A DNA stretch of 64,000 nt, from NCBI GenBank assembly GCA_949294085.1, contig CASFFX010000006.1:228256-292255 (forward strand). Reading direction: 5' to 3'. Position 1 is the first letter of the stretch. Each line of letters starts with the position of its first letter. Below are positions 51,142-58,965 of this stretch, in pieces. The DNA comes from an uncultured bacterium (GTDB lineage: Bacteria; Elusimicrobiota; Elusimicrobia; Elusimicrobiales; Elusimicrobiaceae). The translations under genes were made by a program, and so were the position numbers. The notes below the pieces were generated by a model. It made no database searches. It was given only the letters and a program-made list of their open reading frames with translations, and was not told the DNA's origin.

Positions 51142-51884
51142 TGGCGGATTTTACGGGTAAAAACGTGATGGTAACCGGCGCTACGCGCGGCATTGGCCTG
51201 GCCATTGCCGAGGCTTTTGCCAAAGCCGGGGCCAACCTGGCCATTTGCGGCACGCACGAAGAGGCGCTTGCCCAGGCGGCCCAAACGTTGGGTGCGTACG
51301 GGGGGAAGGTATATACCCAGGTGGTCAACGTGGCCCGGGCGGACCAGTGCGAAGCGTTCGTGCAGGGCGCGGTAAAGGAATTGGGCTCGCTGGACGTGTT
51401 GGTCAACAATGCGGGCATTACCAAAGACAACCTGACCGTGCGCATGAGCGAACAGGACTGGGACGATGTAATCGCCGTCAATTTGAAGGGGACATTTTTG
51501 ATGTCCAAAGCCGCTTTGAAAGTGATGTTTAAGAAGCGAAGCGGCAATATTGTAAACATTTCTTCCGTAGTGGGGGAAATGGGCAACGCCGGCCAGGCCA
51601 ACTATGTGGCCAGCAAGGCGGGCATTATCGGGCTGACCAAAACGTTTGCCAAGGAATTTGGCTCGCGCAACGTGCGCGTGAACGCAGTGGCGCCCGGTTT
51701 CGTGCAAACCGCAATGACCGACGCTCTGCCCGAGGACGTAAAGGCAAAGGCGCTGGACGCCGTGCCGCTGAAACGATTTGCTACGACGCAGGACATCGCC
51801 AAAGCAGTAATGTTTTTGGCCAGCGAAGATGCCTCGTACATCACGGGGCACATCCTCGCCGTCAATGGCGGGCTTTATATTTAA
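51141..51884 (+). CDS. fabG: 3-oxoacyl-[acyl-carrier-protein] reductase
   Basis: A 247-residue short-chain dehydrogenase reducing beta-ketoacyl-ACP. NADPH motif [19 protein letters not shown] (in VLVNNAGIT), catalytic Ser in [11 protein letters not shown], Tyr and Lys in [23 protein letters not shown] is the typical C-terminus. fabH and fabD, often between plsX and fabG, are not here. Confidence 0.95.
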   Translation: MADFTGKNVMVTGATRGIGLAIAEAFAKAGANLAICGTHEEALAQAAQTLGAYGGKVYTQVVNVARADQCEAFVQGAVKELGSLDVLVNNAGITKDNLTVRMSEQDWDDVIAVNLKGTFLMSKAALKVMFKKRSGNIVNISSVVGEMGNAGQANYVASKAGIIGLTKTFAKEFGSRNVRVNAVAPGFVQTAMTDALPEDVKAKALDAVPLKRFATTQDIAKAVMFLASEDASYITGHILAVNGGLYI

Positions 51885-51931
51885 TTAAATACGTACAAGG
51901 GGAAGCCCCTTTTAATTATCGGAGGACTAAA

Positions 51932-52177
51932 ATGTCTGTAGAAAACGTGCAAGAAAGAGTAAAAAACATCATCGTGGAACAGTTGGGTGTGGAAGCCGAT
52001 CAGGTGAAACCCGAAGCTCAGTTCGTCAATGATTTGGGCGCGGATTCCTTGGATACGGTAGAGCTCATCATGGCGCTGGAAGAAGAATTTGATATTGAAA
52101 TTCCGGATGAAAAAGCCGAAAAAATCAAAACGGTCGGCGAAGCCATTGAGTACATTGAACAAAACGCCAAGAAATAA
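51932..52177 (+). CDS. acpP: Acyl carrier protein
   Basis: An 81-residue four-helix carrier. The 4'-phosphopantetheine attachment Ser is in [18 protein letters not shown] (DSL, near residue 39). Strongly acidic with length and composition typical of fatty-acid ACP. GGAGG precedes the ATG. It lies between fabG and rnc, the usual order. Confidence 0.97.
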   Translation: MSVENVQERVKNIIVEQLGVEADQVKPEAQFVNDLGADSLDTVELIMALEEEFDIEIPDEKAEKIKTVGEAIEYIEQNAKK

Positions 52178-52179
52178 TT

Positions 52180-52845
52180 GTGTTTACGGATATAGAGCAT
52201 ATCATTGGATATAGCTTTAAGGATAAGGCCGTTTTACGGGAAGCACTCACTCACAAGTCCTTCGCCGGGGAACACCGCAGCGTGAAGCATAATGAACGCT
52301 TGGAATTCCTGGGGGACAGTATATTAGGTGCCATTGTTGCGGATTACATCTACAATCAATGCCCTCATGTAGAAGAGGGAGTGCTTTCTAAAATTAAGTC
52401 CAACTTAGTTTCCAGACGCAACCTTTATCTTTGGGGCAAACAGATGGACCTGGGCCGCTTTATGAGCCTGGGCCACGGCGAACTGGCCACCGGCGGACGG
52501 GAGCGCGACAGCATTATCTCCAACGCGGTGGAAGCCGTTATCGGCGCCGTTTATATAGACGGCGGCTACCCGGCGGCGGAGTCCGTCATTTTGCCTTGGG
52601 TCAAAACCCAGGCGCTTACGCAGGATGCGCAGGATTTCAAGAGCGTGCTGCAGGAGTTTTTGCAAAAGCGCGGGCAGCATACGCCCGTGTATGAAGTGAT
52701 ACAAACCGTCGGCCCGGAGCACGACAAAACGTTTACCGTGCGCGTGAGCTTGGGCGACAAGGAACTGGGCATAGGCAAAGGCCGCAATAAAAAACTGGCC
52801 GAACAAGCCGCCGCGCAAGTGGCCTTGGAACGGTTGAAAAAATAA
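52180..52845 (+). CDS. rnc: Ribonuclease III
   Basis: A 221-residue double-strand-specific RNase. The signature NERLEFLGDSILGAIVADYI has the catalytic Glu and Asp; VEAVIGAVYIDGGY carries the second acidic cluster. The C-terminal dsRNA-binding domain ends GKGRNKKLAEQAAAQVALE. The start codon is GTG at 52180, two bases after the acpP stop, without a ribosome site, so translation probably relies on coupling to acpP. Confidence 0.94.
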   Translation: MFTDIEHIIGYSFKDKAVLREALTHKSFAGEHRSVKHNERLEFLGDSILGAIVADYIYNQCPHVEEGVLSKIKSNLVSRRNLYLWGKQMDLGRFMSLGHGELATGGRERDSIISNAVEAVIGAVYIDGGYPAAESVILPWVKTQALTQDAQDFKSVLQEFLQKRGQHTPVYEVIQTVGPEHDKTFTVRVSLGDKELGIGKGRNKKLAEQAAAQVALERLKK

Positions 52846-52862
52846 TAAGGGGGTGGAAAACG

Positions 52863-54623
52863 ATGTTTCCGAACAAGAAGGACTCTACGAAAGTCAGTGT
52901 TCCGACGGAACGGAAATTGCCGCAAGCGTTTTCCGTCCTGGTCCGAAAGCCGCTGGTAACGCTGGCGGTCATTGCGGCGCTGCCGATTGTCGTGATGCTG
53001 GCTTTTACGTTCAAAAGCGGGTACACGCCGTCCAAAAAAGGCGGAGATTTGGAAAAAATCGTCGTCGTTAAAACGCCCACCGAAATTGCCGACGACGCCA
53101 CCGCCGCTTTGCAAAAAAAAGACACCCAAACCTTCCTGGATATTTTGAACAATCAAACCAAAAACGATCCCAATATCGTCAACAGCAAAGGGGACCCGCT
53201 GATTGTGGCGGCTGCCACCATGGGCAATTTGGAAGCCGTGCAGCAGCTTATTTTGAACGGGGCGGACGTGAACAAGGTAAACGCCTTTAGCAAAGACACC
53301 GCCTTGCTGCGCAGCTTGTACGGCAACTTTCCGGAGATTACCCGCCTGCTGGTGTATTCCGGGGCGGATATTAACGCCAAAAACAATTACAATCACTCTC
53401 CCATGTATTTGGCGCTGGAAAAGAAAAAAGCCGAATTTATTGATTTGTTCCTTACCAGCGGCGTGCGGGAAGGCTTAAACTCGGACTATCTCTTCCGCGC
53501 CTGCGCCCAAAAGAACCCGATGGGCGTGTTGGCCATGCTGAAAGGGGGGGTAGATCCCAACGTAAAGAACGAAAAAGGCAACACGCCGCTTATTATTTCC
53601 GCCTCGCTGGGGGACGTGGAAAGCGTCCAATCGCTCATGGCGTATCGGGCGGACGTAAACGCCGCCAATAACGACGGCAATACCGCCTTGATTTACGCCG
53701 CGCGCTACAATCACCCGGAAATTATCCGCGAATTGTTAAAACCGCAAACCATGCAAGCCCCCTTGGACGTCAATATGCAGAATAAAAAGGGTCAAACGGC
53801 TTTGTATTGGGGCGCGGCAAAAGGCTATGTGGACGTGGTGCGCCGCTTGCTGGCGGCCGACGCCGACCCGACCATCGCCGCTAACGACGGGCTCATCCCC
53901 TATATGGCAGCCCGCAAAAACAACCGCGGCCAGGTGCTGGAGTGGTTCAATAAAGATTTAACCGCGGTTAAAAGCAGCGTGATAGAAGAGGACAACGCCG
54001 CCCTGATTGCCCAGGCCAAAGCGGAAGGGCGCGAAATACCAAAGCTGCAGCCCAACGCCGCGGCCCAACAGCAAAAGCCGGTAACCGAGGACGATTTGTT
54101 CACGGCGGCCCAGACGGGCGATATGGAATTGGCCAAAAAAGTGATTGCGTCCAACAAAGCGGCGGTATTCACAAAGAATCAAGCCGGTTTAACGCCTTTG
54201 TTTGTGGCGGTGGAAAACGGACAGACGGAAATGGTAACGTATTTGGTCAACAACATGGCGCGCTTGTTTGAAACGTCGCCCAAAGGCAATGTGCTGCACG
54301 TAGCGGTGAACACCCAAAATTTGGATATGCTTAAGCTGCTGGTAAAACTGGCCCGCCAGGAAGGCCAGCTGGCCAACATGCTGGAGTTCCGCGTGGCCCT
54401 GCAGAAAAACGGACAGTCTATGACGCCGCTTGGCTACGCCGCCCAGCTGTGCAACGAAGAAATGTATAATTACTTGGTCTCCGTCGGCGCCAAGACGGGC
54501 GGCCTTTCCAAAACGCCCAATCTCTTGGGCTACAAAACCCCGGCGGACTTGATGCAGGAGTGCAAGGCCAAGCCGGCTCAAGCCAAAACGTTTACGCGCA
54601 AAGCGGTGCGCCGCAGTAAATAA
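52863..54623 (+). CDS. Membrane-anchored ankyrin-repeat protein
   Basis: A 586-residue protein with one N-terminal membrane helix (PLVTLAVIAALPIVVMLAFTF, about 30-50) and the rest periplasmic. Two blocks of ankyrin repeats are seen. About residues 110-340 include AAATMGNLEAVQQLILNGAD, TPLIISASLGDVESVQSLMA and TALIYAARYNHPEIIRELL. About 400-560 include TAAQTGDMELAKKVI and TPLFVAVENGQTEMVTYLV. A Gln/Ala-rich linker joins them. It should mediate protein contacts in the envelope; partner unknown. GGGGGTGG lies before the ATG. Last gene of the rnc run. Confidence 0.87.
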   Translation: MFPNKKDSTKVSVPTERKLPQAFSVLVRKPLVTLAVIAALPIVVMLAFTFKSGYTPSKKGGDLEKIVVVKTPTEIADDATAALQKKDTQTFLDILNNQTKNDPNIVNSKGDPLIVAAATMGNLEAVQQLILNGADVNKVNAFSKDTALLRSLYGNFPEITRLLVYSGADINAKNNYNHSPMYLALEKKKAEFIDLFLTSGVREGLNSDYLFRACAQKNPMGVLAMLKGGVDPNVKNEKGNTPLIISASLGDVESVQSLMAYRADVNAANNDGNTALIYAARYNHPEIIRELLKPQTMQAPLDVNMQNKKGQTALYWGAAKGYVDVVRRLLAADADPTIAANDGLIPYMAARKNNRGQVLEWFNKDLTAVKSSVIEEDNAALIAQAKAEGREIPKLQPNAAAQQQKPVTEDDLFTAAQTGDMELAKKVIASNKAAVFTKNQAGLTPLFVAVENGQTEMVTYLVNNMARLFETSPKGNVLHVAVNTQNLDMLKLLVKLARQEGQLANMLEFRVALQKNGQSMTPLGYAAQLCNEEMYNYLVSVGAKTGGLSKTPNLLGYKTPADLMQECKAKPAQAKTFTRKAVRRSK

Positions 54624-54646
54624 TAAACAATCCTTTGTCTTTTTCA

Positions 54647-54676
54647 AATCCTCGGTTATTAAACCGGGGATTTTTT
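54647..54676 (+). terminator. Terminator of the ankyrin gene
   Basis: AATCCTCGGTT with AACCGGGGATT (one G-T pair), loop ATTA, T run. Confidence 0.85.
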
Positions 54677-54755
54677 GTTGAGCACGCAACGCACATGCTC
54701 GCGCTGAGAGGATTTCCAAGGCCGGGTGATTTTCCTATTTAGCCGGCAAGGCCAT

Positions 54756-54789
54756 AAAAAACCCCGCGGCCGTATGGAGCCGCGGGGTG
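54756..54789 (-). terminator. Terminator of asnS
   Basis: Perfect stem ACCCCGCGGC/GCCGCGGGGT with an 8-base loop and a T run on the minus strand. Confidence 0.88.
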
Positions 54790-54806
54790 TTGATTGAAAG
54801 CAAACG

Positions 54807-56105
54807 TTACGGATGAATTTTGTCCATCATGCGCGGGAACGGAATCGTTTCGCGCACGTGCTGCAGGCCGCACACCCAGCGGACCATGCGTTCAATCCCC
54901 ATGCCAAACCCGGCATGCGGCACGCTGCCGTAGCGGCGCAAATCCAGGTACCAATCGTACCCTTTGGGGTCCAGCCCCTGTTCTTTAATGCGGGTCAGCA
55001 GGGCGTCGTAATCGGCCTCTCTTTCGCTTCCGCCGATGATTTCACCCGCGCCTTCGGGGCCAATCACGTCCACCGCCAACACCACTTTGGGGTTTTTGGG
55101 GTCGCGTTTCATATAGAACGCCTTGATGGCGGCCGGATAGCGGTGAATCATAATGGGCGTGTCGTAATCTTCGCCCAAGAGGGTTTCTTCGTCGCCACCG
55201 ATGTCGCCGCCCCAGGGGGTGGTGTTGCCTTTTTTGTGCAAGATTTCAATGGCGTCGGTATAGTCAATCCGGGGGAATTTTTTCTCCACGGTGGCTTGGA
55301 GCTTGGACGTATCGCGCCCCAACGTTTTCAGGTCCGCGGCGCGGTTCTTAAGCACTTGGCTCACAATGTATTTGATAAAATCTTCCGCCAGGTCCATATT
55401 GTCGTCCAAATCGTTATAGGCCACTTCGGGTTCCACCATCCAAAATTCAGTCAAATGACGGCGGGTTTTGCTCTTTTCGGCGCGGAACGTGGGGCCAAAG
55501 CAATACGTGCGGCCCAGCGCCATGGCCGAAGCTTCCGCATACAGCTGCCCGCTTTGGGAGAGGAACGCCTTCTCGCCGAAATAATCGGTTTCAAACAGGG
55601 TGCTGGTGCCTTCGCAGGCGGCGGGAGTCAAAATCGGGGAGTCGGCCAACACAAAGCCGTTTTTATGAAAATATTCGCGGATGGCAAAGATGATTTCGTC
55701 GCGGATGCGCAAAATGGCCGTTTGCTTGGCCGAGCGCAGCCACAAGTGGCGGTAATGCATCAAAAATTCGGGGCCGTGTTCTTTGGGGGAAATGGGGTAA
55801 TCTTTGGCCATTTGCACGACTTCCAAATTCTTTACGCCCAATTCAAAGCCCAGAGGGGAGCGTTTGTCTTCCCGCACGGTACCGGTAATGATGATAGAGG
55901 ATTCCTGGGTTACTTTGTCGCCCAGTTCAAACTGTTCGGGGGACACATCGCCCTTGAACATAACGCATTGGATAATGCCGCTCCCGTCGCGCAATTGCAA
56001 AAAGTGCAGTTTGCCGCTGGAACGTTTGTTGTACAACCAGCCTTTTAAGGTAATCTCTTGGCCTAGATACTGGCCCACGTCTTTGACGCGATATTTGCTA
56101 GACAT
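54807..56105 (-). CDS. asnS: Asparaginyl-tRNA synthetase
   Basis: A 432-residue class IIb synthetase. The N-terminal OB-fold domain has [20 protein letters not shown]. The core has motif 2 ([19 protein letters not shown]) and motif 3 ([19 protein letters not shown]). RETIPFPR near the C-terminus is the AsnRS form rather than AspRS. A separate bacterial aspS at 60.2 kb supports this call. Start at 56105 is chosen by similarity and a GAGGGAAG site; an ATG at 56210 lies upstream of the promoter. Its control region holds a 12-bp inverted repeat. Confidence 0.93.
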   Translation of the reverse strand: MSSKYRVKDVGQYLGQEITLKGWLYNKRSSGKLHFLQLRDGSGIIQCVMFKGDVSPEQFELGDKVTQESSIIITGTVREDKRSPLGFELGVKNLEVVQMAKDYPISPKEHGPEFLMHYRHLWLRSAKQTAILRIRDEIIFAIREYFHKNGFVLADSPILTPAACEGTSTLFETDYFGEKAFLSQSGQLYAEASAMALGRTYCFGPTFRAEKSKTRRHLTEFWMVEPEVAYNDLDDNMDLAEDFIKYIVSQVLKNRAADLKTLGRDTSKLQATVEKKFPRIDYTDAIEILHKKGNTTPWGGDIGGDEETLLGEDYDTPIMIHRYPAAIKAFYMKRDPKNPKVVLAVDVIGPEGAGEIIGGSEREADYDALLTRIKEQGLDPKGYDWYLDLRRYGSVPHAGFGMGIERMVRWVCGLQHVRETIPFPRMMDKIHP

Positions 56106-56112
56106 ATCTTCC

Positions 56113-56162
56113 CTCTGTAAAAAGTGATAACTACTATATGTATATTGTATCTTTTTACAGAG
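56113..56162. promoter_or_regulatory. 12-bp inverted repeat flanking the asnS promoter
   Basis: CTCTGTAAAAAG (56113-56124) and CTTTTTACAGAG (56151-56162), perfect, separated by 26 bases. The AT-rich spacer holds a leftward TACAAT -10 candidate, and the inner arm abuts the ribosome site. Confidence 0.5.
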
Positions 56163-56230
56163 AGAAAAGAAACCGCCGGCGCGACGGGGTGGCGTAAAAT
56201 TTTTTGGCAAGGGGTATTTTACCGACGGAG

Positions 56231-56274
56231 AAAACGAAAAAATTTTTTCTTTTTCGTTTTGGATATGCTATAAT
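56231..56274 (+). promoter_or_regulatory. Promoter region of tRNA-Ala with AT-rich inverted repeat
   Basis: Extended -10 TGC-TATAAT (56269-56274) lies 42 bases before the tRNA. The -35 is weak. Upstream, AAAACGAAAAA (56231-56241) and TTTTTCGTTTT (56250-56260) form a perfect 11-bp inverted repeat with an 8-base spacer, possibly an activating UP-like or protein-binding element. Confidence 0.5.
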
Positions 56275-56316
56275 AAATAGGTCGGAAATAACCCAGACGT
56301 CAAAAACGATTTATTT

Positions 56317-56392
56317 GGGCGTGTAGCTCAGCTGGGAGAGCGCCTCGTTCGCAACGAGGAGGTCGTCGGTTCGATCCCGATCACGTCCACCA
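56317..56392 (+). tRNA. tRNA-Ala (CGC)
   Basis: Acceptor GGGCGTG/CACGTCC includes the G3-U70 pair that defines alanine identity. D stem GCTC/GAGC, anticodon stem CCTCG/CGAGG with loop TTCGCAA (anticodon CGC), variable AGGTC, T stem GTCGG/CCGAT, discriminator A and encoded CCA. Confidence 0.95.
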
Positions 56393-56880
56393 TTTTACAC
56401 CACGCGAAAGCGTGGTTTTTTATTGCCAAGAGGCGCGTTTCGCTTCCGACGGGCGCGGAGGAAGCCGTCGGGCGGGTCCCAATTCCGTTCCCCATTTTAC
56501 ACCACGCGAAAGCGTGGTTTTTTATTGCCAAGAGGCGCGTTTCGCTTCCGACGGGCGCGGAGGAAGCCGTCGGGCGGGTCCCGATCACGTCCACCATTTT
56601 ACACCACGCGAAAGCGTGGTTTTTTATTGCCAAGAGGCGCGTTTCGCTTCCGACGGGCGCGGAGGAAGCCGTCGGTTCGATCCCGATCACGTCCACCATT
56701 TTACACCACGCGAAAGCGTGGTTTTTTATTGCCAAGAGGCGCGTTTCGCTTCCGACGGGAGCGGAGGAAGCCGTCGGGCGGGTCCCGATCACGTCCACCA
56801 TTTTACACCACGCGAAAGCGTGGTTTTTTATTGCCAAGAGGCGCGTTTCGCTTCCGACGTGCGCGAAAGAAACTGTCGGT
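56391..56880. repeat. Five-unit 102-bp tandem array built from the tRNA-Ala tail and its terminator
   Basis: The sequence CATTTTACACCACGCG recurs at 56391, 56493, 56595, 56697 and 56799, exactly 102 bp apart. Each unit has the terminator CCACGC-gaaa-GCGTGG-TTTTTT and a spacer with nested inverted repeats (GCTTCC/GGAAGC and CCGACGG/CCGTCGG). Units 2-4 end in a copy of the tRNA T-arm and acceptor end (CCCGATCACGTCCACCA). Unit 3 keeps the intact T loop GTCGGTTCGATCCCGAT; others carry GTCGGGCGGGTCCCGAT. Unit 1's junction is altered and unit 5 decays after about 80 bases. No coding sense despite open frames on both strands. Confidence 0.9.
56400..56421 (+). terminator. Terminator of tRNA-Ala (first array copy)
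   Basis: CCACGC-gaaa-GCGTGG then six T. The same hairpin recurs four more times, at 102-bp steps, in the tandem array. Confidence 0.88.
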
Positions 56881-56965
56881 TCATCGTGTTTGCCGCTTCA
56901 TGGGCGTACCGGCCTTATGTTTTCCGCGTCCTGCTTTTTGCCCATTATTTATTTTTAGCACAAAA

Positions 56966-56986
56966 GGACCTAGAACGTCTAGGTCC
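56966..56986. repeat. Perfect 21-bp palindrome upstream of the metalloprotease gene
   Basis: GGACCTAGA-acg-TCTAGGTCC, 94 bases before the protease start, without a T run. A second inverted repeat TTGAAAA-gtggg-TTTTCAA lies at 57027-57045. The remainder of 56881-57080 shows no gene. Confidence 0.5.
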
Positions 56987-57080
56987 AAAGGCCCTCGTAT
57001 TCTGTTTTCCCTTTTGATACCCTATATTGAAAAGTGGGTTTTCAACCTATCCTTTAATATCCCTTTACTAGAAGTAAACT

Positions 57081-58657
57081 ATGAAGAAATTAATTGTTGC
57101 GCTGACGGTTTGTTTGCTTGGCGCTCTGTCGTGGGGGTCCCCGGCTGCGGAATCTTCGTACGACATCTTGCGCGCGGGCACCCGGCAAGTGGAACGTTTG
57201 CGCAATGCCAATGGAAAAGATTTTTTGCTTTCCAACGTCATTTTCCCCAAACAAAAACGCCAGGTCAACGTGCTGGCCTATCTGTTTATTTCCTTTTTGA
57301 GGTTTACCGACCCGATTCCGTCCGACTATTTGGAAAAGAATCCGGGTTATCAAAAAGCGATAGAGGAAATGTTTTTCTATGTAACGCAGGCGTGGAGTGA
57401 TTGGCAGCAAGCGGCCAATGCCTGGCTGCCGGCTAAATATCGCCTGCCGGACCTGAAATTTACGCTGAAAGACGGATATAAAACCGATATCAACCAACAA
57501 ACGCGCTGGACCGAAAGCACCCTGAACTTGGCGGTGGAAGCGTCCGCCGGCAAGTATGGCTTTTATTTAAGCGGGGTGAATGAACCGATCCGCGGGGTGG
57601 GCCGTTCGGCTTTTACCACTAAAGGCGACGGGTTTGGCTTAATTCAATTTTTTATGGAGCAGGAGTGGGTGGACTATTTGAACGCCCCAACTCCGGCCGC
57701 GCAGGCGGCTGCGGCCGAACACTACAAAAAAGCGGCCGCGGCACAAATGGCGGGCGAACTGTACGACGCCGCCAACGCCGGACGGGCCACCTTGTCGGCC
57801 GAGGCCCAAAAATACGTGGATATTCTCTCCCAGTCGCCTGCGGACACTTGGTATCGGCAGGGCCCGTGGGCGCAGTATAACCAGCAAATTATGACGCACG
57901 AAATGGGCCATTTGTTCGGGCTGACGCACATCCATGAAGATTCTTCCATTATGGCCCCGAGCGTAGAATTTGGCGGCGGCAAGCCCAAGCCTTCCGCGCA
58001 GGACGGGCAGCGCTTGGCGACGTTGGTGTGCTCTGGTATCACAACCAGCGTGCCAAACGGCAGGTGTGCGTTCCGCTTGGAGAACGCAGCGAAGCCAAAC
58101 AAATTAAGCGGGCCGTTCAGAACCATTTGCTCCGTTTACAAAAAATACAGGACGGGGCTTCCCTTTCCGCCGCGGCGGGAGTGCAAATTCCGTCCGCTCT
58201 GCCTCAAACGATGGACGTGAAATCGTTTGAACCGCAAACGACGCAGGCCCCCAAAACGAAAAAGAAAGCGCTCGTTTTCCAGGCGCAGGCTCCGGTGCAG
58301 CCGAACCCGGCGGATTATCAACCCCGCCGTGCGGACGCCCAAAAGAAAACGGCTAAATTTCAATCGCAGGCGCCCGTAAGCGCCAATGCGGCCGATTACC
58401 AAACTGCTAAATCCGGAAAAACGGGCTCCGCTCGCACGCTGAATTTCCAGCCGCAGGCTCCGGTAAAAAACAATGCCGAACCCGATACGATGTCGCACCC
58501 GGCTATTCAATCCCGCGTGCCGCAAATGCCCGCTCCCTTGACGCGGACGAAAAACCAGAATCCGGACCCGCTTTCTTCCGTGCCGGCTCACTCCCGCCCG
58601 CAGGCAGCTGCCGCGGCTTTGCCGGCCCAACCGGCGTGCTTTATCTGCGGGAAGTAA
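57081..58657 (+). pseudogene. Exported zinc metalloprotease (metzincin-like), frameshifted
   Basis: Two frames together look like one gene of about 525 codons. The first (57081-58220) has a signal peptide (MKKLIVALTVCLLGALSWG) and ends in a metzincin-type site IMTHEMGHLFGLTHIHE (HExxHxxGxxH), with SIMAP nearby as a possible Met-turn. After about 58010 its coding character stops. The second frame (open to 58657, first GTG at 58028) continues with WYHNQRAKRQVCVPLG and a Pro/Gln/Ala-rich tail holding three repeats (VFQAQAPVQPNPADYQ, FQSQAPVSANAADYQ, FQPQAPVKNNAE). A single-base insertion near 58005-58028 would explain this. It may be a sequencing error, a true pseudogene or a switchable gene. 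The catalytic part alone would still be made. Confidence 0.7.
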
Positions 58658-58665
58658 TTGAAAGA

Positions 58666-58878
58666 TCTTTTACACTCAGCCGCCACGTGCACAAAAATTT
58701 TTACTGTGCCTGCCGTGTGTTTGTCCGCTAGCACAAAACGGACGCAGACAGCTTTCAAAAGCAGAAACAGGGCAAATCTCTTTTCAAAAAGGATGCCCAA
58801 GTAAAACGGCGCAACGAGCAAATGCCCGTCCATTACAAATTGAGCGCCTGCCGCCAAAGCCAACCGGCCAACGGCTGA
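58666..58878 (+). pseudogene. Possible coding remnant
   Basis: A frame read as SFTLSRHVHKNFYCACRV is stopped by TAG at 58729-58731 and continues for 48 codons (including FQKQKQGKSLFKKDAQVK) to TGA at 58876. Composition looks more coding than random, but there is no start, ribosome site or recognised family. The whole 58658-58890 gap otherwise holds nothing. Confidence 0.25.
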
Positions 58879-58890
58879 TACGCCCCTTTG

Positions 58891-58914
58891 AAAAGCCCCG
58901 AAAGGGCTTTTTTT
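58891..58914 (+). terminator. Terminator before hisS
   Basis: AAAAGCCC with GGGCTTTT, loop CGAAA, T run. Confidence 0.82.
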
Positions 58915-58952
58915 ATGGGCTGGCAGAAATACTACTCCGCCCGATAAAATGC

Positions 58953-58958
58953 TAAAAT
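58953..58958 (+). promoter_or_regulatory. -10 element 7 bases from the hisS start
   Basis: TAAAAT with a 7-base gap to the ATG and no ribosome site. A second TAAAAT lies at 58944-58949. Confidence 0.5.
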
Positions 58959-58965
58959 TAAATAT

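Noticed and set aside
54813..56048. 411-codon plus-strand frame opposite asnS
   Set aside because: Composition (Phe/His/Gln/Ala-rich) is that of an antisense shadow, and the minus strand encodes a complete AsnRS.
56328..56837. 170-codon minus-strand frame with repeated 'AIKNHAFAWCK' units, and similar plus-strand frames at 56412-57017 and 56423-57400
   Set aside because: They are translations of the 102-bp tandem array and of antisense tRNA. The unit is a multiple of three, so all frames stay open. The 'IGIEPTTSSLRTRRSPS' end is a well-known artefact of reading a tRNA on its antisense strand.
56391..56880. CRISPR-like appearance of the array
   Set aside because: The units are 102 bp and nearly identical throughout, with no short repeat/variable spacer alternation, no leader and no cas genes.
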